Assembly (NCBI GenBank): GCA_015056565.1
Contig: SVGB01000002.1
Location: 124,001 to 188,000 of the forward strand
Direction: 5' to 3'
DNA length: 64,000 nucleotides
Origin: Butyrivibrio sp.
GTDB lineage: Bacteria > Bacillota > Clostridia > Lachnospirales > Lachnospiraceae
Shown: in pieces, positions 17,578-28,142 of the stretch
Layout of the letters: each line of letters starts with the position of its first letter
Position numbering within the stretch: position 1 is the first letter of the stretch
Translations under genes and position numbers: made by a program
Notes under the pieces: model-generated
What the model was told of the DNA's origin: nothing
Seen by the model: only the letters and a program-made list of their open reading frames with translations
The model's database searches: none

Positions 17578-18609
17578 TTATTTTATCTCGTGGATCCAGC
17601 CCTCTGGAGCTTCTATCTTGCCCATCTGGATACCTGTAAGTGTATCATAGAGCTTCTTGATAACTGGTCCCATCTCTTCCATTCCAGCAGCGAAGCAGAT
17701 CTCTTTTCCGTGATCATTGATCTTGCCAACAGGGCTTATTACAGCTGCAGTTCCGCAAAGACCCATTTCTACAAATTCAGGTACTTCTGAGAGTTTAACT
17801 GGTCTTTCTTCTACATTAAGTCCAAGGATCTCTCTTGCTACGTAAACGATGGATCTTCTTGTAATAGAAGGAAGAATCGAATCAGTGTGAGACTTAGGAA
17901 CAACAAGTCCTCCGTCCTTAGTTACAAAGATTATATTTGCTCCGCCTGTCTCTTCAATGTATGTTCTTGACTCAGCATCCAGATATACATTCTCTGCAAA
18001 GCCCTCTTCGTGAGCTGTTACGATTGCGTGAAGGCTCATTGCGTAGTTAAGACCTGCCTTGATGTTACCTGTTCCATGAGGTGCTGCTCTGTCAAAGTCA
18101 CTTATCTTTACAACGATTGGCTTAGCTCCGCCCTTAAAGTAAGGGCCAACAGGTGTAACAAAAATTCTGAACTGATACTCGTCTGCAGGCTTAACACCAA
18201 TTACATTGCCTGTTGCGAACATAACAGGTCTGATATACAGTGTTGCTCCGCTTCCAAAAGGTGGAACCCAGTCTCTGTTTGCAGCAACTACTTCTTCTAC
18301 AGCCTTGATGAACCTATCTTCAGGAAATGCAGGCATCTCAAGTCTTTTTGCTGAATCAACCATTCTCTTGGCGTTGAGGTCAGGTCTGAAAGTAACAATC
18401 CTTCCGTCCTCTGTCTCATAAGCCTTAAGTCCCTCAAAACACTCCTGTGCGTAGTGAAGTACACCAGCATCCTCGCTAAGGACTATCTTGGAGTCTTCAG
18501 TAATAACGCCATCATCCCACTTTCCGTCCTTGAAATTGGAAACATATCTTTTGTCTGCTACATGGTAAGCAAAACCAATGTTAGCCCAGTCTAAATTCTT
18601 CTTAGCCAT
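17578..18609 (-). CDS. ilvE: Branched-chain amino acid aminotransferase
   Basis: PLP class IV transaminase for the last step of Leu, Ile and Val synthesis. 343 aa, the long BCAT type resembling eukaryotic enzymes rather than E. coli IlvE. Marks: QECFEGLKAY near 53, LYIRPVMFATG near 125, the PLP-lysine region GTGNIKAGLNYAMSLHA near 193, YIEETGGANIIFVTK and SILPSITRRSIVYVA near 245. Own promoter (18665-18692) and leader dyad (18631-18652) that matches the ilvN leader. Confidence 0.94.
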   Translation of the reverse strand: MAKKNLDWANIGFAYHVADKRYVSNFKDGKWDDGVITEDSKIVLSEDAGVLHYAQECFEGLKAYETEDGRIVTFRPDLNAKRMVDSAKRLEMPAFPEDRFIKAVEEVVAANRDWVPPFGSGATLYIRPVMFATGNVIGVKPADEYQFRIFVTPVGPYFKGGAKPIVVKISDFDRAAPHGTGNIKAGLNYAMSLHAIVTAHEEGFAENVYLDAESRTYIEETGGANIIFVTKDGGLVVPKSHTDSILPSITRRSIVYVAREILGLNVEERPVKLSEVPEFVEMGLCGTAAVISPVGKINDHGKEICFAAGMEEMGPVIKKLYDTLTGIQMGKIEAPEGWIHEIK

Positions 18610-18630
18610 TTTATATCAGTCCCCTTCCTT

Positions 18631-18652
18631 GTACTTTAACACTTCAAAGTAC
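18631..18652 (-). promoter_or_regulatory. Leader dyad of ilvE, shared with ilvN
   Basis: Inverted repeat GTACTTT/AAAGTAC enclosing GAAGTGTT. It contains CTTTGAAGTGTTAAAG, which differs at one base from the element in the ilvN leader. It lies just downstream of the expected transcription start, about 24 bases before the ATG: a repressor operator or an RNA hairpin. Confidence 0.55.
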
Positions 18653-18664
18653 TAATTAGTAACA

Positions 18665-18692
18665 ATTATAATTCATTTTTTTCCCGCGTCAA
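18665..18692 (-). promoter_or_regulatory. Promoter of ilvE
   Basis: -35 TTGACG (18687-18692), 16-bp spacer, -10 TATAAT (18665-18670). The -35 lies within the last codons of the upstream permease gene, whose stop falls in the spacer. Confidence 0.8.
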
Positions 18693-20031
18693 GCTTATTA
18701 TTGCCACTAAAAATCTTTTTAAATGTAGATGTTTTCTTGACTGCATTGTATTTTGTATTGTTCTTGTCACTAAGGAGCTTATATTCTTTATCTTCTATAT
18801 AAGCAAGATCATAGTAATCACCGGTAAACTCAGAGAGCCCTTTGCCGCGAAGGTAATGATTGGTGACTCTTGATACAAGCGCATAGAATACAGCAAATAC
18901 AGGAACTCCGATAAGCCATCCCACAAGCCCCCATAGTCCTCCGAAGAAGGTGATCGCAAAGATGACCCAAAAGCTTGAAAGTCCTGTAGATCCACCCAGT
19001 ATCCTTGGTCCTAAGATATTTCCATCAAACTGCTGAAGCAGGATCACGAAAATAAGGAAGATAAGCGCCTTTATAGGTTCGATCAAAACAAGAAGCATTG
19101 CTCCAGCTATTCCTCCAATATAGGGACCAAAGAAAGGAATTATATTGGTCACGCCTACGATCACTGAGATCAGCACCGGATAGTTGATGCCAAGGATAAG
19201 GCATCCAACGTAGCAGATAACTCCAATTATGATGGAATCAATAAGCTTGCCACCAATAAAGCTCTCAAAGGTATTATGCACGAATCTGAATCCTCCAACC
19301 AGCTCATTGGCGAAATCTTCTTTAAAGAAGGCATATGCCATCTTCTTGCCTCTGGTTGTAAATCTCTCTTTGGAATTGAGAACATAAACCGCAACAATCA
19401 GACCTACAACAAAATCAAAAATAACTCCGATCACAGAGAACACACTGTTTGTTGCCACCTTCACGATAGTTCCAACTTCTGGAAGATATGGTTTGATGTT
19501 CTGAGTGACAAAGCTTGAAAGTGTTGCGTAATAGCTCGTCAGCTGAGAATCAATAAACTCATTAAGATCCGGATTATTCTCAAGCAGCAGATTTGAATAA
19601 TCATCAATATTCCTGATATAGACAGGAAGGTTATTGATGATCTCACGTACACTGCTGATGAGCTGAGGGATAATGATCCTGACAAGCAAAAACACGATAA
19701 AGATGAATATCAGCATTGTACACAGTACTGCAATCCCTCTCATCTGTCTTCTCTTTTTCCAGTTTGCGTTTTCAGCAAAAGAAATGTCGTATCCTCTTTT
19801 TTTATAGATCGGAATAAGGATCTTCCCTTCGATTGAATCCTGAAGAGGTATCAGAATGTAGGCGATTATGACTCCGATGATGATACCTGATATGGAATCC
19901 AAAATCTTTTCAAAGAAATCTATTATTATTTTTCCATTAAAAAGAAAATAGTACGCAAGAAGCGATGCTACTACAACTAAAAACAGTGTAATACCCCAGG
20001 TGATCTGGTTTTTCTCAGGTTTCATCTTCAT
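18673..20031 (-). CDS. AI-2E family (PerM/YdbI-type) membrane permease
   Basis: 452-aa membrane protein with about eight helices: two near the N-terminus (ITLFLVVVASLLAYYFLF, ISGIIIGVIIAYILIPL), one near 110, then a cluster from ~205. The family signature region reads GVTNIIPFFGPYIGGIAGA near 300 and LGPRILGGSTGLSSFWVI near 345. Family members export or exchange small molecules or Na+; the substrate here cannot be told. Hydrophilic C-terminal ~60 residues. Gene follows mrp by 5 bp. Confidence 0.88.
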   Translation of the reverse strand: MKMKPEKNQITWGITLFLVVVASLLAYYFLFNGKIIIDFFEKILDSISGIIIGVIIAYILIPLQDSIEGKILIPIYKKRGYDISFAENANWKKRRQMRGIAVLCTMLIFIFIVFLLVRIIIPQLISSVREIINNLPVYIRNIDDYSNLLLENNPDLNEFIDSQLTSYYATLSSFVTQNIKPYLPEVGTIVKVATNSVFSVIGVIFDFVVGLIVAVYVLNSKERFTTRGKKMAYAFFKEDFANELVGGFRFVHNTFESFIGGKLIDSIIIGVICYVGCLILGINYPVLISVIVGVTNIIPFFGPYIGGIAGAMLLVLIEPIKALIFLIFVILLQQFDGNILGPRILGGSTGLSSFWVIFAITFFGGLWGLVGWLIGVPVFAVFYALVSRVTNHYLRGKGLSEFTGDYYDLAYIEDKEYKLLSDKNNTKYNAVKKTSTFKKIFSGNNKLDAGKK

Positions 20032-20036
20032 AATAC

Positions 20037-20843
20037 TTATTCCTTCATTCCATCAAGTACTGATACAAGCTTATCCAAACCTTCAAATTCAATATCTTCA
20101 GCAAGTCCTGCATCACATTTAGATGCAAAATCTGGATTCATAGGGATCTTGCCAAGTACTGGAATGCCAAGAGTTGCTGCATAGTCGTCAATTTTGCTCT
20201 CACCAAACATATAGATAGGCTCTCCGCAGTGAGGGCATGTCATATAGCTCATATTCTCAACTATTCCAAGTACAGGAATATTCATCATTTTGGCCATGTT
20301 GATAGCTTTTTCAACTATCATTCCAACAAGCTCCTGAGGAGTAGCAACTACTATGATGCCATCAACAGGAAGGGACTGAAATACTGTAAGAGGAACATCA
20401 CCTGTTCCTGGAGGCATATCAACGAACATATAGTCCACATCGCCCCAGTTAACATCTGACCAGAACTGCTTTACAATGCCGGCGATTACAGGACCTCTCC
20501 AGATTACAGGATCAGTCTCATTTTCCATGAGCATGTTAAGTGACATGATCTTCATACCGCCTCTTGTCACTGCTGGAAGCAGGCCTGTTTCATCAGCAAA
20601 ATTCTCTTTTCCTATACCAAACATCTTGGGAATTGAAGGTCCAGTGATATCAGCATCCATGATTGCTGTCTGATAGCCCTTCCTGCACATTGAAATGGCG
20701 GAAAGACCTGTCACAAGACTCTTACCAACGCCGCCCTTTCCGCTTACGATACCGATAACTTTCTTAACGTGGCTATACTCGGAGAGCTTAGCCTTCATAT
20801 TATCTTCCATCTCTTTTTTAAAATCTTCTGGTTTCTTTGCCAT
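20037..20843 (-). CDS. Mrp/NBP35-type P-loop ATPase (iron-sulfur carrier)
   Basis: Cytoplasmic ATPase thought to carry and transfer Fe-S clusters (ApbC/Mrp family). Deviant Walker A VSGKGGVGKSLVTGL near 33, switch YMFVDMPPGTGDVPL near 137, and the cluster-binding CxxC in MTCPHCGEPIY near 213. 268 aa, lacking the N-terminal MIP18 domain of longer Mrp. Between a GT2 gene and an AI-2E permease, which gives no functional hint. Confidence 0.92.
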   Translation of the reverse strand: MAKKPEDFKKEMEDNMKAKLSEYSHVKKVIGIVSGKGGVGKSLVTGLSAISMCRKGYQTAIMDADITGPSIPKMFGIGKENFADETGLLPAVTRGGMKIMSLNMLMENETDPVIWRGPVIAGIVKQFWSDVNWGDVDYMFVDMPPGTGDVPLTVFQSLPVDGIIVVATPQELVGMIVEKAINMAKMMNIPVLGIVENMSYMTCPHCGEPIYMFGESKIDDYAATLGIPVLGKIPMNPDFASKCDAGLAEDIEFEGLDKLVSVLDGMKE

Positions 20844-20860
20844 TACTAAATTTCCTACCT

Positions 20861-21823
20861 TTATTTCTTTTGTTCTGAATCATCCGAAAGGTATGATTCT
20901 ATGATAAATCTTGGCCTGTTCTTGGTCTCAAGATAAATCTTGCCAATGTATTCTCCGATCACTCCAAGGGAGATCATCATAAGTCCGCCTATGAACCATA
21001 CTGAAAGAACAGTTGTTGTCCAACCAGGGACAGTCTCGTGATTAAAGTAGCGGACCAAAGAGTAGATAAATACTGCAATGCTCACAAGAAAGATCAAAAC
21101 TCCAAGTCCTGTGATAAGCTTGATAGGTTTAGTTGAGAGGCTTGTAATACCTTCAACCGCAAAGCTGAGCATCTTCTTTAATGGATATTTGCTCTCTCCG
21201 GCGAACCTTTCTGCTCTCTCGTAGTAGACAACATCACTCTTATAGCCCACCATGGGTACAATTCCTCTTAAAAAGAGATTGACCTCTCCGAATTCAGATA
21301 GACCAAGCAGAGCACGTCTGCTCATAAGTCTGTAATCAGCGTGGTTATAAACAGTATTTGCTCCAAGGCTGTTCATTACCTTATAAAACCCAATAGCAGT
21401 AAATCTCTTAAAGAAAGTATCCGTAGTCCTCTTGGACCTGACACCATATACAACATCAGTGCCCTCATTGAACTTGTCTATCATAGCTTCTATGGCATTG
21501 ATGTCATCCTGAAGATCTGCATCAAGGGAAATAGCACAGTCACAATGATCCTTAACTGTCATAAGGCCTGCAAGAAGTGCATTCTGATGTCCCATATTTT
21601 TTGACAGATTGATCCCCTGAAATATAGGATCTTCACTGTGAAGCCTTGTGATAATATCCCAGGTTGCATCCTTAGAGCCGTCATTTACAAATACAATCCT
21701 GCTGTCAGCATCTATTTTATTCTTAGCGATAAGGTCATTGAGCTTTTCGCGAATGCGACTTGAAGTTTCTGGCAGAACCTCCTGCTCATTGTAACAGGGT
21801 ATAACACAGAATAACCTTCCCAT
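20861..21823 (-). CDS. Membrane-anchored family 2 glycosyltransferase (GtrB/DPM1-like)
   Basis: Predicted polyprenyl-phosphate sugar transferase. GT-A domain: FCVIPCYNEQEVLPETSSRI, FVNDGSKDATWDI, NMGHQNALLAGL, SLDADLQDD (DxD) near 95, VYGVRSKRTTDTFFKR near 130. Two C-terminal membrane helices (LITGLGVLIFLVSIAVFIYSL, VLSVWFIGGLMMISLGVIGEYIGK). The start is ATG 21823 with GGAGG five bases upstream. 320 aa. Probably makes Und-P or Dol-P-like sugar donors for surface glycans, possibly used by the GT-C-like YfhO protein nearby (inference). Confidence 0.92.
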   Translation of the reverse strand: MGRLFCVIPCYNEQEVLPETSSRIREKLNDLIAKNKIDADSRIVFVNDGSKDATWDIITRLHSEDPIFQGINLSKNMGHQNALLAGLMTVKDHCDCAISLDADLQDDINAIEAMIDKFNEGTDVVYGVRSKRTTDTFFKRFTAIGFYKVMNSLGANTVYNHADYRLMSRRALLGLSEFGEVNLFLRGIVPMVGYKSDVVYYERAERFAGESKYPLKKMLSFAVEGITSLSTKPIKLITGLGVLIFLVSIAVFIYSLVRYFNHETVPGWTTTVLSVWFIGGLMMISLGVIGEYIGKIYLETKNRPRFIIESYLSDDSEQKK

Positions 21824-21879
21824 ACATTCCTCCAATCAAAATTACATACTTTATTATAATAATACATTTGCAAAAATAA

Positions 21880-21906
21880 CGCCACAGCAACAAACGTGCT
21901 GTGGCG
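21880..21906 (-). terminator. Terminator of leuCD
   Basis: 10-bp stem CGCCACAGCA/TGCTGTGGCG with 7-base loop, minus-strand tail TTATTTTTG. Confidence 0.88.
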
Positions 21907-21911
21907 CAATA

Positions 21912-22403
21912 TCACTCTTTTGAATTGATATAATTTATAAGTCCCTCAGAATCAATGATCTTTTGCATAAATGGCGGGAATGCCTGTCCCTTAAAGGTCT
22001 TGCCTGTTGTCTCATCTGTGATAAGGCCTGAGTCAAAATCTATAGATACCACATCCCCAGCACTTATGTTGTCAGGTGCATCTTCGCACTCGATAATCGG
22101 AAGACCGATGTTTATGCTGTTTCTATAAAAGATCCTGGCAAAGCTCTTGGCGATGACACAGGATACTCCTGCAGCCTTTATAGCTATGGGAGCATGCTCT
22201 CTTGAAGATCCGCAGCCAAAATTCTTATCAGCTACTATGATATCCCCAGCCTTTACCTTGTTTACAAATTCCTTATCAATATCCTCCATGCAGTGGGCAG
22301 CAAGATCCTTGGGGTCTGTGCTGTTTAAATACCTTGCAGGGATGATAACATCTGTATCTACATTATCTCCATATCTAAAAACTGTTCCTTTTGCAGCTTT
22401 CAT
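21912..22403 (-). CDS. leuD: 3-isopropylmalate dehydratase small subunit
   Basis: Swivel domain of isopropylmalate isomerase in leucine synthesis. Marks: [15 protein letters not shown] near 12, [17 protein letters not shown] near 58, [18 protein letters not shown] near 90. The true start is ATG 22403 with AAGGAGG five bases upstream; the longer open frame to 22526 is leuC read out of frame. 163 aa, 10 bp after leuC. Confidence 0.96.
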   Translation of the reverse strand: MKAAKGTVFRYGDNVDTDVIIPARYLNSTDPKDLAAHCMEDIDKEFVNKVKAGDIIVADKNFGCGSSREHAPIAIKAAGVSCVIAKSFARIFYRNSINIGLPIIECEDAPDNISAGDVVSIDFDSGLITDETTGKTFKGQAFPPFMQKIIDSEGLINYINSKE

Positions 22404-22413
22404 ATAGTCCTCC

Positions 22414-23685
22414 TTAAAGTCCAAGCTCTGATGGCTGTGACAATTTTCCTGTAACTGCACTGGCTGCTGCAACTGCAGGAGACGCCAGATATATCTCTGA
22501 ATCGATAGCGCCCATTCTTCCAACAAAGTTTCTGTTGGTGGTTGATACGCACTTTTCGCCAGAAGCTAAAACTCCCATATATCCTCCAAGACAAGGTCCG
22601 CAGGTAGGAGTTGAAACTATTGCACCAGCTTCGATAAAGGTTCTAAGAAGTCCCTCTTCCATAGCCTTTAAATATATCTTCTGAGTTGCAGGAATAACAA
22701 TACATCTCATGCCTTCTGCAATATGTCTTCCTTCGAGGATCTTCGCTGCACATCTAAGATCGTCAAGTCTTCCATTTGTACATGAACCAATAACAACCTG
22801 ATCAATCTTGATATCCTTGATGTCATCAAAAGTATGAGCATTCTCAGGAAGATGTGGGAATGCAACTGTTGACTTAAGACTTCCAAGGTCTATTGTATAC
22901 TCTGCATCATATTCAGCGTCTGAATCAGCTTCATAGATCTCATATTTCTTGCCATTTGCATGCTCATCAAGATATTTTTTTGCCACTTCATCAACAGGGA
23001 AGATTCCATTCTTGCCACCAGCTTCAATAGCCATATTGGCAATTGTAAACCTGTCATCCATTGTAAGGTTCTTTATGCCCTCTCCAACAAATTCCATGGA
23101 CTTATAAAGAGCTCCATCTACGCCAATAAGGCCAATGATGTGAAGAATAACATCTTTTCCGCTCACCCATTTTGAAGGCTTGCCAACAATATTAAATTTT
23201 ATTGCTGAAGGAACCTTGAACCAAGCCTTGCCAGTAGCCATTCCAGCAGCCATATCAGTGGAACCTATACCTGTAGAAAATGCTCCAAGTGCTCCATATG
23301 TGCAGGTATGTGAATCAGCACCAATTATCAGATCTCCAGGTACTGTAAGACCTCTCTCCGGTAAAAGAGCATGCTCAATACCCATTTCACCTACTTCAAA
23401 ATAGTTTGTAATATCGTTTCTCTTTGCAAATTCGCGGACACACTTGCAGTTCTCTGCGGATTTGATGTCCTTGTTAGGAACAAAGTGGTCTGGAACAAGC
23501 GCAATCTTGTCCTTATCAAAAACTCCACCCTTTGTGAACTTTTTCATTTCGCCAATAGCAACAGGGCTTGTTATGTCGTTGCCAAGAACGAGGTCTAAGT
23601 CAGCCTCAATAAGCTGTCCTGCATCCACATGTGAAAGCCCTGCGTGATGTGCAAGAATCTTCTGGCTCATGGTCATTCCACTCAT
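22414..23685 (-). CDS. leuC: 3-isopropylmalate dehydratase large subunit
   Basis: [4Fe-4S] aconitase-family subunit, 423 aa, of the shorter archaeal/clostridial LeuC type. [22 protein letters not shown] near 130; cluster cysteines in GSCTNGR near 297 and [19 protein letters not shown] near 357; [11 protein letters not shown] near 385. With LeuD it isomerises 2- to 3-isopropylmalate. leuA and leuB are not in the window. Promoter with a palindromic spacer lies at 23736-23765. Confidence 0.96.
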   Translation of the reverse strand: MSGMTMSQKILAHHAGLSHVDAGQLIEADLDLVLGNDITSPVAIGEMKKFTKGGVFDKDKIALVPDHFVPNKDIKSAENCKCVREFAKRNDITNYFEVGEMGIEHALLPERGLTVPGDLIIGADSHTCTYGALGAFSTGIGSTDMAAGMATGKAWFKVPSAIKFNIVGKPSKWVSGKDVILHIIGLIGVDGALYKSMEFVGEGIKNLTMDDRFTIANMAIEAGGKNGIFPVDEVAKKYLDEHANGKKYEIYEADSDAEYDAEYTIDLGSLKSTVAFPHLPENAHTFDDIKDIKIDQVVIGSCTNGRLDDLRCAAKILEGRHIAEGMRCIVIPATQKIYLKAMEEGLLRTFIEAGAIVSTPTCGPCLGGYMGVLASGEKCVSTTNRNFVGRMGAIDSEIYLASPAVAAASAVTGKLSQPSELGL

Positions 23686-23735
23686 ACCGTATCTCTCCTT
23701 ACCATTTCTTAATTATTATCAATCAGATAATAGTA

Positions 23736-23765
23736 AATATAACATGCTGCATATGCAGCAAACAA
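23736..23765 (-). promoter_or_regulatory. Putative leuCD promoter with palindromic operator in the spacer
   Basis: -10 TATATT (23736-23741) with TGN extension, -35 TTGTTT (23760-23765), 18-bp spacer. The perfect 16-bp palindrome TGCTGCATATGCAGCA (23745-23760) fills the spacer: a good place for a repressor. It could instead be a weak terminator of the yfhO-like gene, but it has no T-run. Confidence 0.5.
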
Positions 23766-23775
23766 CATAACAAAT

Positions 23776-26205
23776 TTAATCGTTTTTCTTGATCTTTTTT
23801 ATTACCATCATATAACCCCACATGGCAACAAGAGCCGCCAATGAGCAGACAATTCCAAATACCAGTCCTTCAGGCGCGTAAGAAACCCTTATATTATGGG
23901 CTCCCTCGGAAACAGGTATCGCCATAAGACCATAATCAGCTGTATATATTGGTGTAGCTACTCCATCTACCCTGCAGCTAAAGCCCTTAACCTTTGGAAC
24001 AGAGAAAAACAAAAGTCTGTCGCCATCAATATTGCTTGTTACCGCACTAAATCCCTTTGTATCCGGCTCAAAGCTCTTGCAGGCAGTTTCTGCTCTCTTC
24101 TTGCACTGACCCCCGAACTCATAGTAATTTACCGGACTTTCCAGAATATCCTCTGCTGTAAGCTCCGTCATGTCAAGTTTTCCATAGAGGCTTATAGCAT
24201 CTTCATCGGAAATGATCAGAACCTTTGAAAGATCAAGGTCATGATCCTTAGCCTCCAAATCTTCCCACTCAGAGGTAGTTATATAGTAGTCATACGCAAA
24301 GCCCATGGGGATATAGTTGGTATTCTCAAATATGTCAAAACCATCCTGAGTATCAGTATAGACATAGCCATCTGTTCCCTCATCGTTATAAAAGACTCTG
24401 TTCTTGCTGATCACAGCGTTCTCAAAATAGTATTTCGCTGAAAGGATCGCCCTTACTCCCGCTCTTTCAACCGGGATATTGGTCTCCACGGTCCTTGTGA
24501 TGCCACATGCCCCTTCAAGAAAATCAAAGATTGGAGCTGGAACTGTGCTTAAAAAGCAGTGAATTGACGGAATCCCCCATACCATGTCGTAGTTGGTAGA
24601 CGTAGAATCAACTTCACCGCGAAGAAAGCTCGTCATATCAACTTCTACTTTGTTGTATAACATCTGCTCCTGCCACATCTCTTTTCCCGTATCACTTATG
24701 ATAGAGCTGCCATTCTTTACAGGAACGTAAGTGGAGATCACGCATGATATCATCACAAAGGCAAGTATCACTATGTCCCTTATCTTTTTCTTTTTGGGCA
24801 AAAGAAATACCGACACAATAAGAAATACCAGTAAAAGCGCTGTAAACAGAACGTCCCTTAGGAAAATAGATGAGTTCTCTGTCATATTGAACATTTCTAT
24901 CTTCCCATTTTCATCTGTGGAAGGCAGAAAGTACACGATCACAAAGAAAAGGAAACACAAAACCTCTATCACAACACCCTTTTTAAGCTGGATACTCCTG
25001 CCACGTTCAGCCACCTGAGCAGTTTCAAGGGACATCAAAAGAACCGGAATATAAAACCATCTCGCGTAATAGGATGTGTTAAAAAGAGAAAATGCCGAGT
25101 TCAAAACAGGGATCACTGCCATTACCAAAAACAGGATCGTCAAAGTCTTTTCCCAGTTTTTGCGTCTCCTGTTTAAGAAAAGGAATCCTGCAACACCTGC
25201 AATTCCAAACATAGGCAAATATGCAGCAAGGGAAGCGTTTTTGACAGTGGTCGTGTAGAACAATGTCCCTTTTCCAATGATGTCAGGCAGCATTACAAGG
25301 CTTTTAAAAATATCCCAGATAAGCTTGCCACTTGGGTAAATGAACATATTGTAGCCTGTTATCACATTGTCCAGTCTCGAGTTTCCATGGATTCCCATAA
25401 ATGCAGGCAAAAGGAAAAAGCCCGCCAGCAAAACGCCCGCAACCACACCTGCTATCAGCCTTAACTGTCTAATGAAGAAGTCAAATAAACTCTCTGCTTT
25501 TCGATATCTGACAAAAAAATAGATAACAAGAAACAGTACCTGTCCAAAGAAAAAGTAATAATTGACGATAGCCATAAAGGCAGTCATAAGTGAAAACTTA
25601 AGAAATGAAAGTCCTGATGGCTTTATCTTTCCATCTTCAGATGTGCTGCATTCCATAAGTTCTTCAAACAGCATCAAAAACAGCGGAAAAAAGCATACAG
25701 AGTCAGTGAAGTGGTTGAATACTATGTTGCAGGCATTGAAGCCCGAAAAGCCGTAAAGATATCCTCCTATCATGGCATAGATATACTTATGCACATAACG
25801 GCGAATGTAAATATATGCCAGCGTTGCAGCTACTGCATACTTAAGAGCCATGAGAAATGGCATAATGTATGGAATTGCAGTTTCAGGGAAAAGAACTGTC
25901 AGCCAGAAGAAGGGGCTTCCCCACAAATAGAAAGAAAAGTCTCCTGCCATGGAACCACCAAGATCAACATTCCAGTTCCAGAAAAACTCTCCGCTGCGCA
26001 CAGCCCTATGGGCAAGAATATAGAATGGAATCTGCTGAACGTTGTAGTCTCCATAATAAAAGAAAGGAAGGCCTCTTTTTACAAGAATCGGCAAAATTGC
26101 AAGAACATACATAAGAAAAGAGCTAAGGAGCATAAACACAGGGTTATAAAAGCTTTTCTTTTCCGTTTCAGTATTTTGTATAGTTTCAAGCATATTTTGC
26201 GACAT
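23776..26205 (-). CDS. YfhO-family polytopic membrane protein (GT-C-like)
   Basis: 809-aa membrane protein with about 12-14 helices in the first ~500 residues and one near the C-terminus (LVFGIVCSLAALVAMWGYMMVI), plus a large extracellular domain at ~510-770. Family features: LPFFYYGDYNVQQIPFY near 30, FSFYLWGSPFFWLTVLFP, GGYLYGFSGFNACNIVFNHFTDSVCFFPLFLM near 145. YfhO in Bacillus is implicated in glycosylation of lipoteichoic acid. Acceptor here unknown. Expressed from a promoter next to the ilvC terminator. Confidence 0.87.
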   Translation of the reverse strand: MSQNMLETIQNTETEKKSFYNPVFMLLSSFLMYVLAILPILVKRGLPFFYYGDYNVQQIPFYILAHRAVRSGEFFWNWNVDLGGSMAGDFSFYLWGSPFFWLTVLFPETAIPYIMPFLMALKYAVAATLAYIYIRRYVHKYIYAMIGGYLYGFSGFNACNIVFNHFTDSVCFFPLFLMLFEELMECSTSEDGKIKPSGLSFLKFSLMTAFMAIVNYYFFFGQVLFLVIYFFVRYRKAESLFDFFIRQLRLIAGVVAGVLLAGFFLLPAFMGIHGNSRLDNVITGYNMFIYPSGKLIWDIFKSLVMLPDIIGKGTLFYTTTVKNASLAAYLPMFGIAGVAGFLFLNRRRKNWEKTLTILFLVMAVIPVLNSAFSLFNTSYYARWFYIPVLLMSLETAQVAERGRSIQLKKGVVIEVLCFLFFVIVYFLPSTDENGKIEMFNMTENSSIFLRDVLFTALLLVFLIVSVFLLPKKKKIRDIVILAFVMISCVISTYVPVKNGSSIISDTGKEMWQEQMLYNKVEVDMTSFLRGEVDSTSTNYDMVWGIPSIHCFLSTVPAPIFDFLEGACGITRTVETNIPVERAGVRAILSAKYYFENAVISKNRVFYNDEGTDGYVYTDTQDGFDIFENTNYIPMGFAYDYYITTSEWEDLEAKDHDLDLSKVLIISDEDAISLYGKLDMTELTAEDILESPVNYYEFGGQCKKRAETACKSFEPDTKGFSAVTSNIDGDRLLFFSVPKVKGFSCRVDGVATPIYTADYGLMAIPVSEGAHNIRVSYAPEGLVFGIVCSLAALVAMWGYMMVIKKIKKND

Positions 26206-26229
26206 AAACAGCCTTCTTCTTTAGAAAAA

Positions 26230-26259
26230 TTAAGAGTGCCAGATCAGTGGCACTCTTAA
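26230..26259 (-). terminator. Terminator of ilvN-ilvC
   Basis: Perfect 12-bp stem TTAAGAGTGCCA/TGGCACTCTTAA, 6-base loop, minus-strand tail TTTTTCTAAAG. Confidence 0.9.
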
Positions 26260-26288
26260 ATAATAGTCTAATTATCGTACATTTTCAA
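26260..26288 (-). promoter_or_regulatory. Putative promoter of the yfhO-like gene
   Basis: -35 TTGAAA (26283-26288), 17-bp spacer, -10 TATTAT (26260-26265). The start point would fall inside the first arm of the ilvC terminator, so only read-through RNA can form that hairpin. Confidence 0.6.
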
Positions 26289-26297
26289 TTAGACAGA

Positions 26298-27883
<1,586 letters not shown>

Positions 27884-27916
27884 AAATCACCTCTTAACCC
27901 AGATATCCTCGAGTGC

Positions 27917-27932
27917 CTTTAACACTTTAAAG
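27917..27932 (-). promoter_or_regulatory. Leader dyad of ilvN-ilvC, shared with ilvE
   Basis: Perfect dyad CTTTAAAGTGTTAAAG (arms CTTTAA/TTAAAG around AGTG), 33 bases upstream of the ATG. The ilvE leader has the same 16 bases with one change. Confidence 0.55.
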
Positions 27933-28014
27933 CGTGATGTTTTGCCGTGAGATATTTTCGGTTTTTCATAGGATTTTGAATGAAATCAGACCGTTTTTTT
28001 ATCAATTTAATCAA

Positions 28015-28042
28015 ATTATACTCTTTTTAAGCTTTGTGTCAA
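28015..28042 (-). promoter_or_regulatory. Strong promoter of ilvN-ilvC
   Basis: Both hexamers are exact consensus: -35 TTGACA (28037-28042), 16-bp spacer, -10 TATAAT (28015-28020). Leader of about 125 bases. I found no T-box or riboswitch pattern in the leader. Confidence 0.85.
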
Positions 28043-28115
28043 CAAAAATTTCTTTTAAACTTTAAACTGTAACCATTTTACCGTATTAAAGCGTTTTGAG
28101 TATAGCTATTTTGTC

Positions 28116-28142
28116 AACTAAGTGCCAGGCTGGCACTTAGTT
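28116..28142 (-). terminator. Perfect palindrome at the end of ilvB-ilvN2
   Basis: 13-bp arms AACTAAGTGCCAG/CTGGCACTTAGTT around a single base, containing the ilvN2 stop codon. No T-run follows (GACAAAAT), so it is a weak terminator, a 3'-end stabiliser or a protein site. The rest of the 28143-27884 gap holds the ilvN promoter and leader. Confidence 0.55.

Noticed and set aside
22404..22526. Longer leuD start
   Set aside because: The added sequence is leuC read in a different frame; AAGGAGG marks the ATG at 22403.
25711..26259. Plus-strand 182-codon frame opposite the YfhO-like gene
   Set aside because: Antisense to a clear membrane protein; no promoter or ribosome site.
27919..27969. Leader peptide (16 codons) before ilvN
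   Set aside because: No ribosome site and no run of Leu, Ile or Val codons, so classical attenuation is not supported.
27884..28014. T-box or riboswitch in the ilvN leader
   Set aside because: No T-box sequence or terminator-antiterminator pair visible; only the short dyad.
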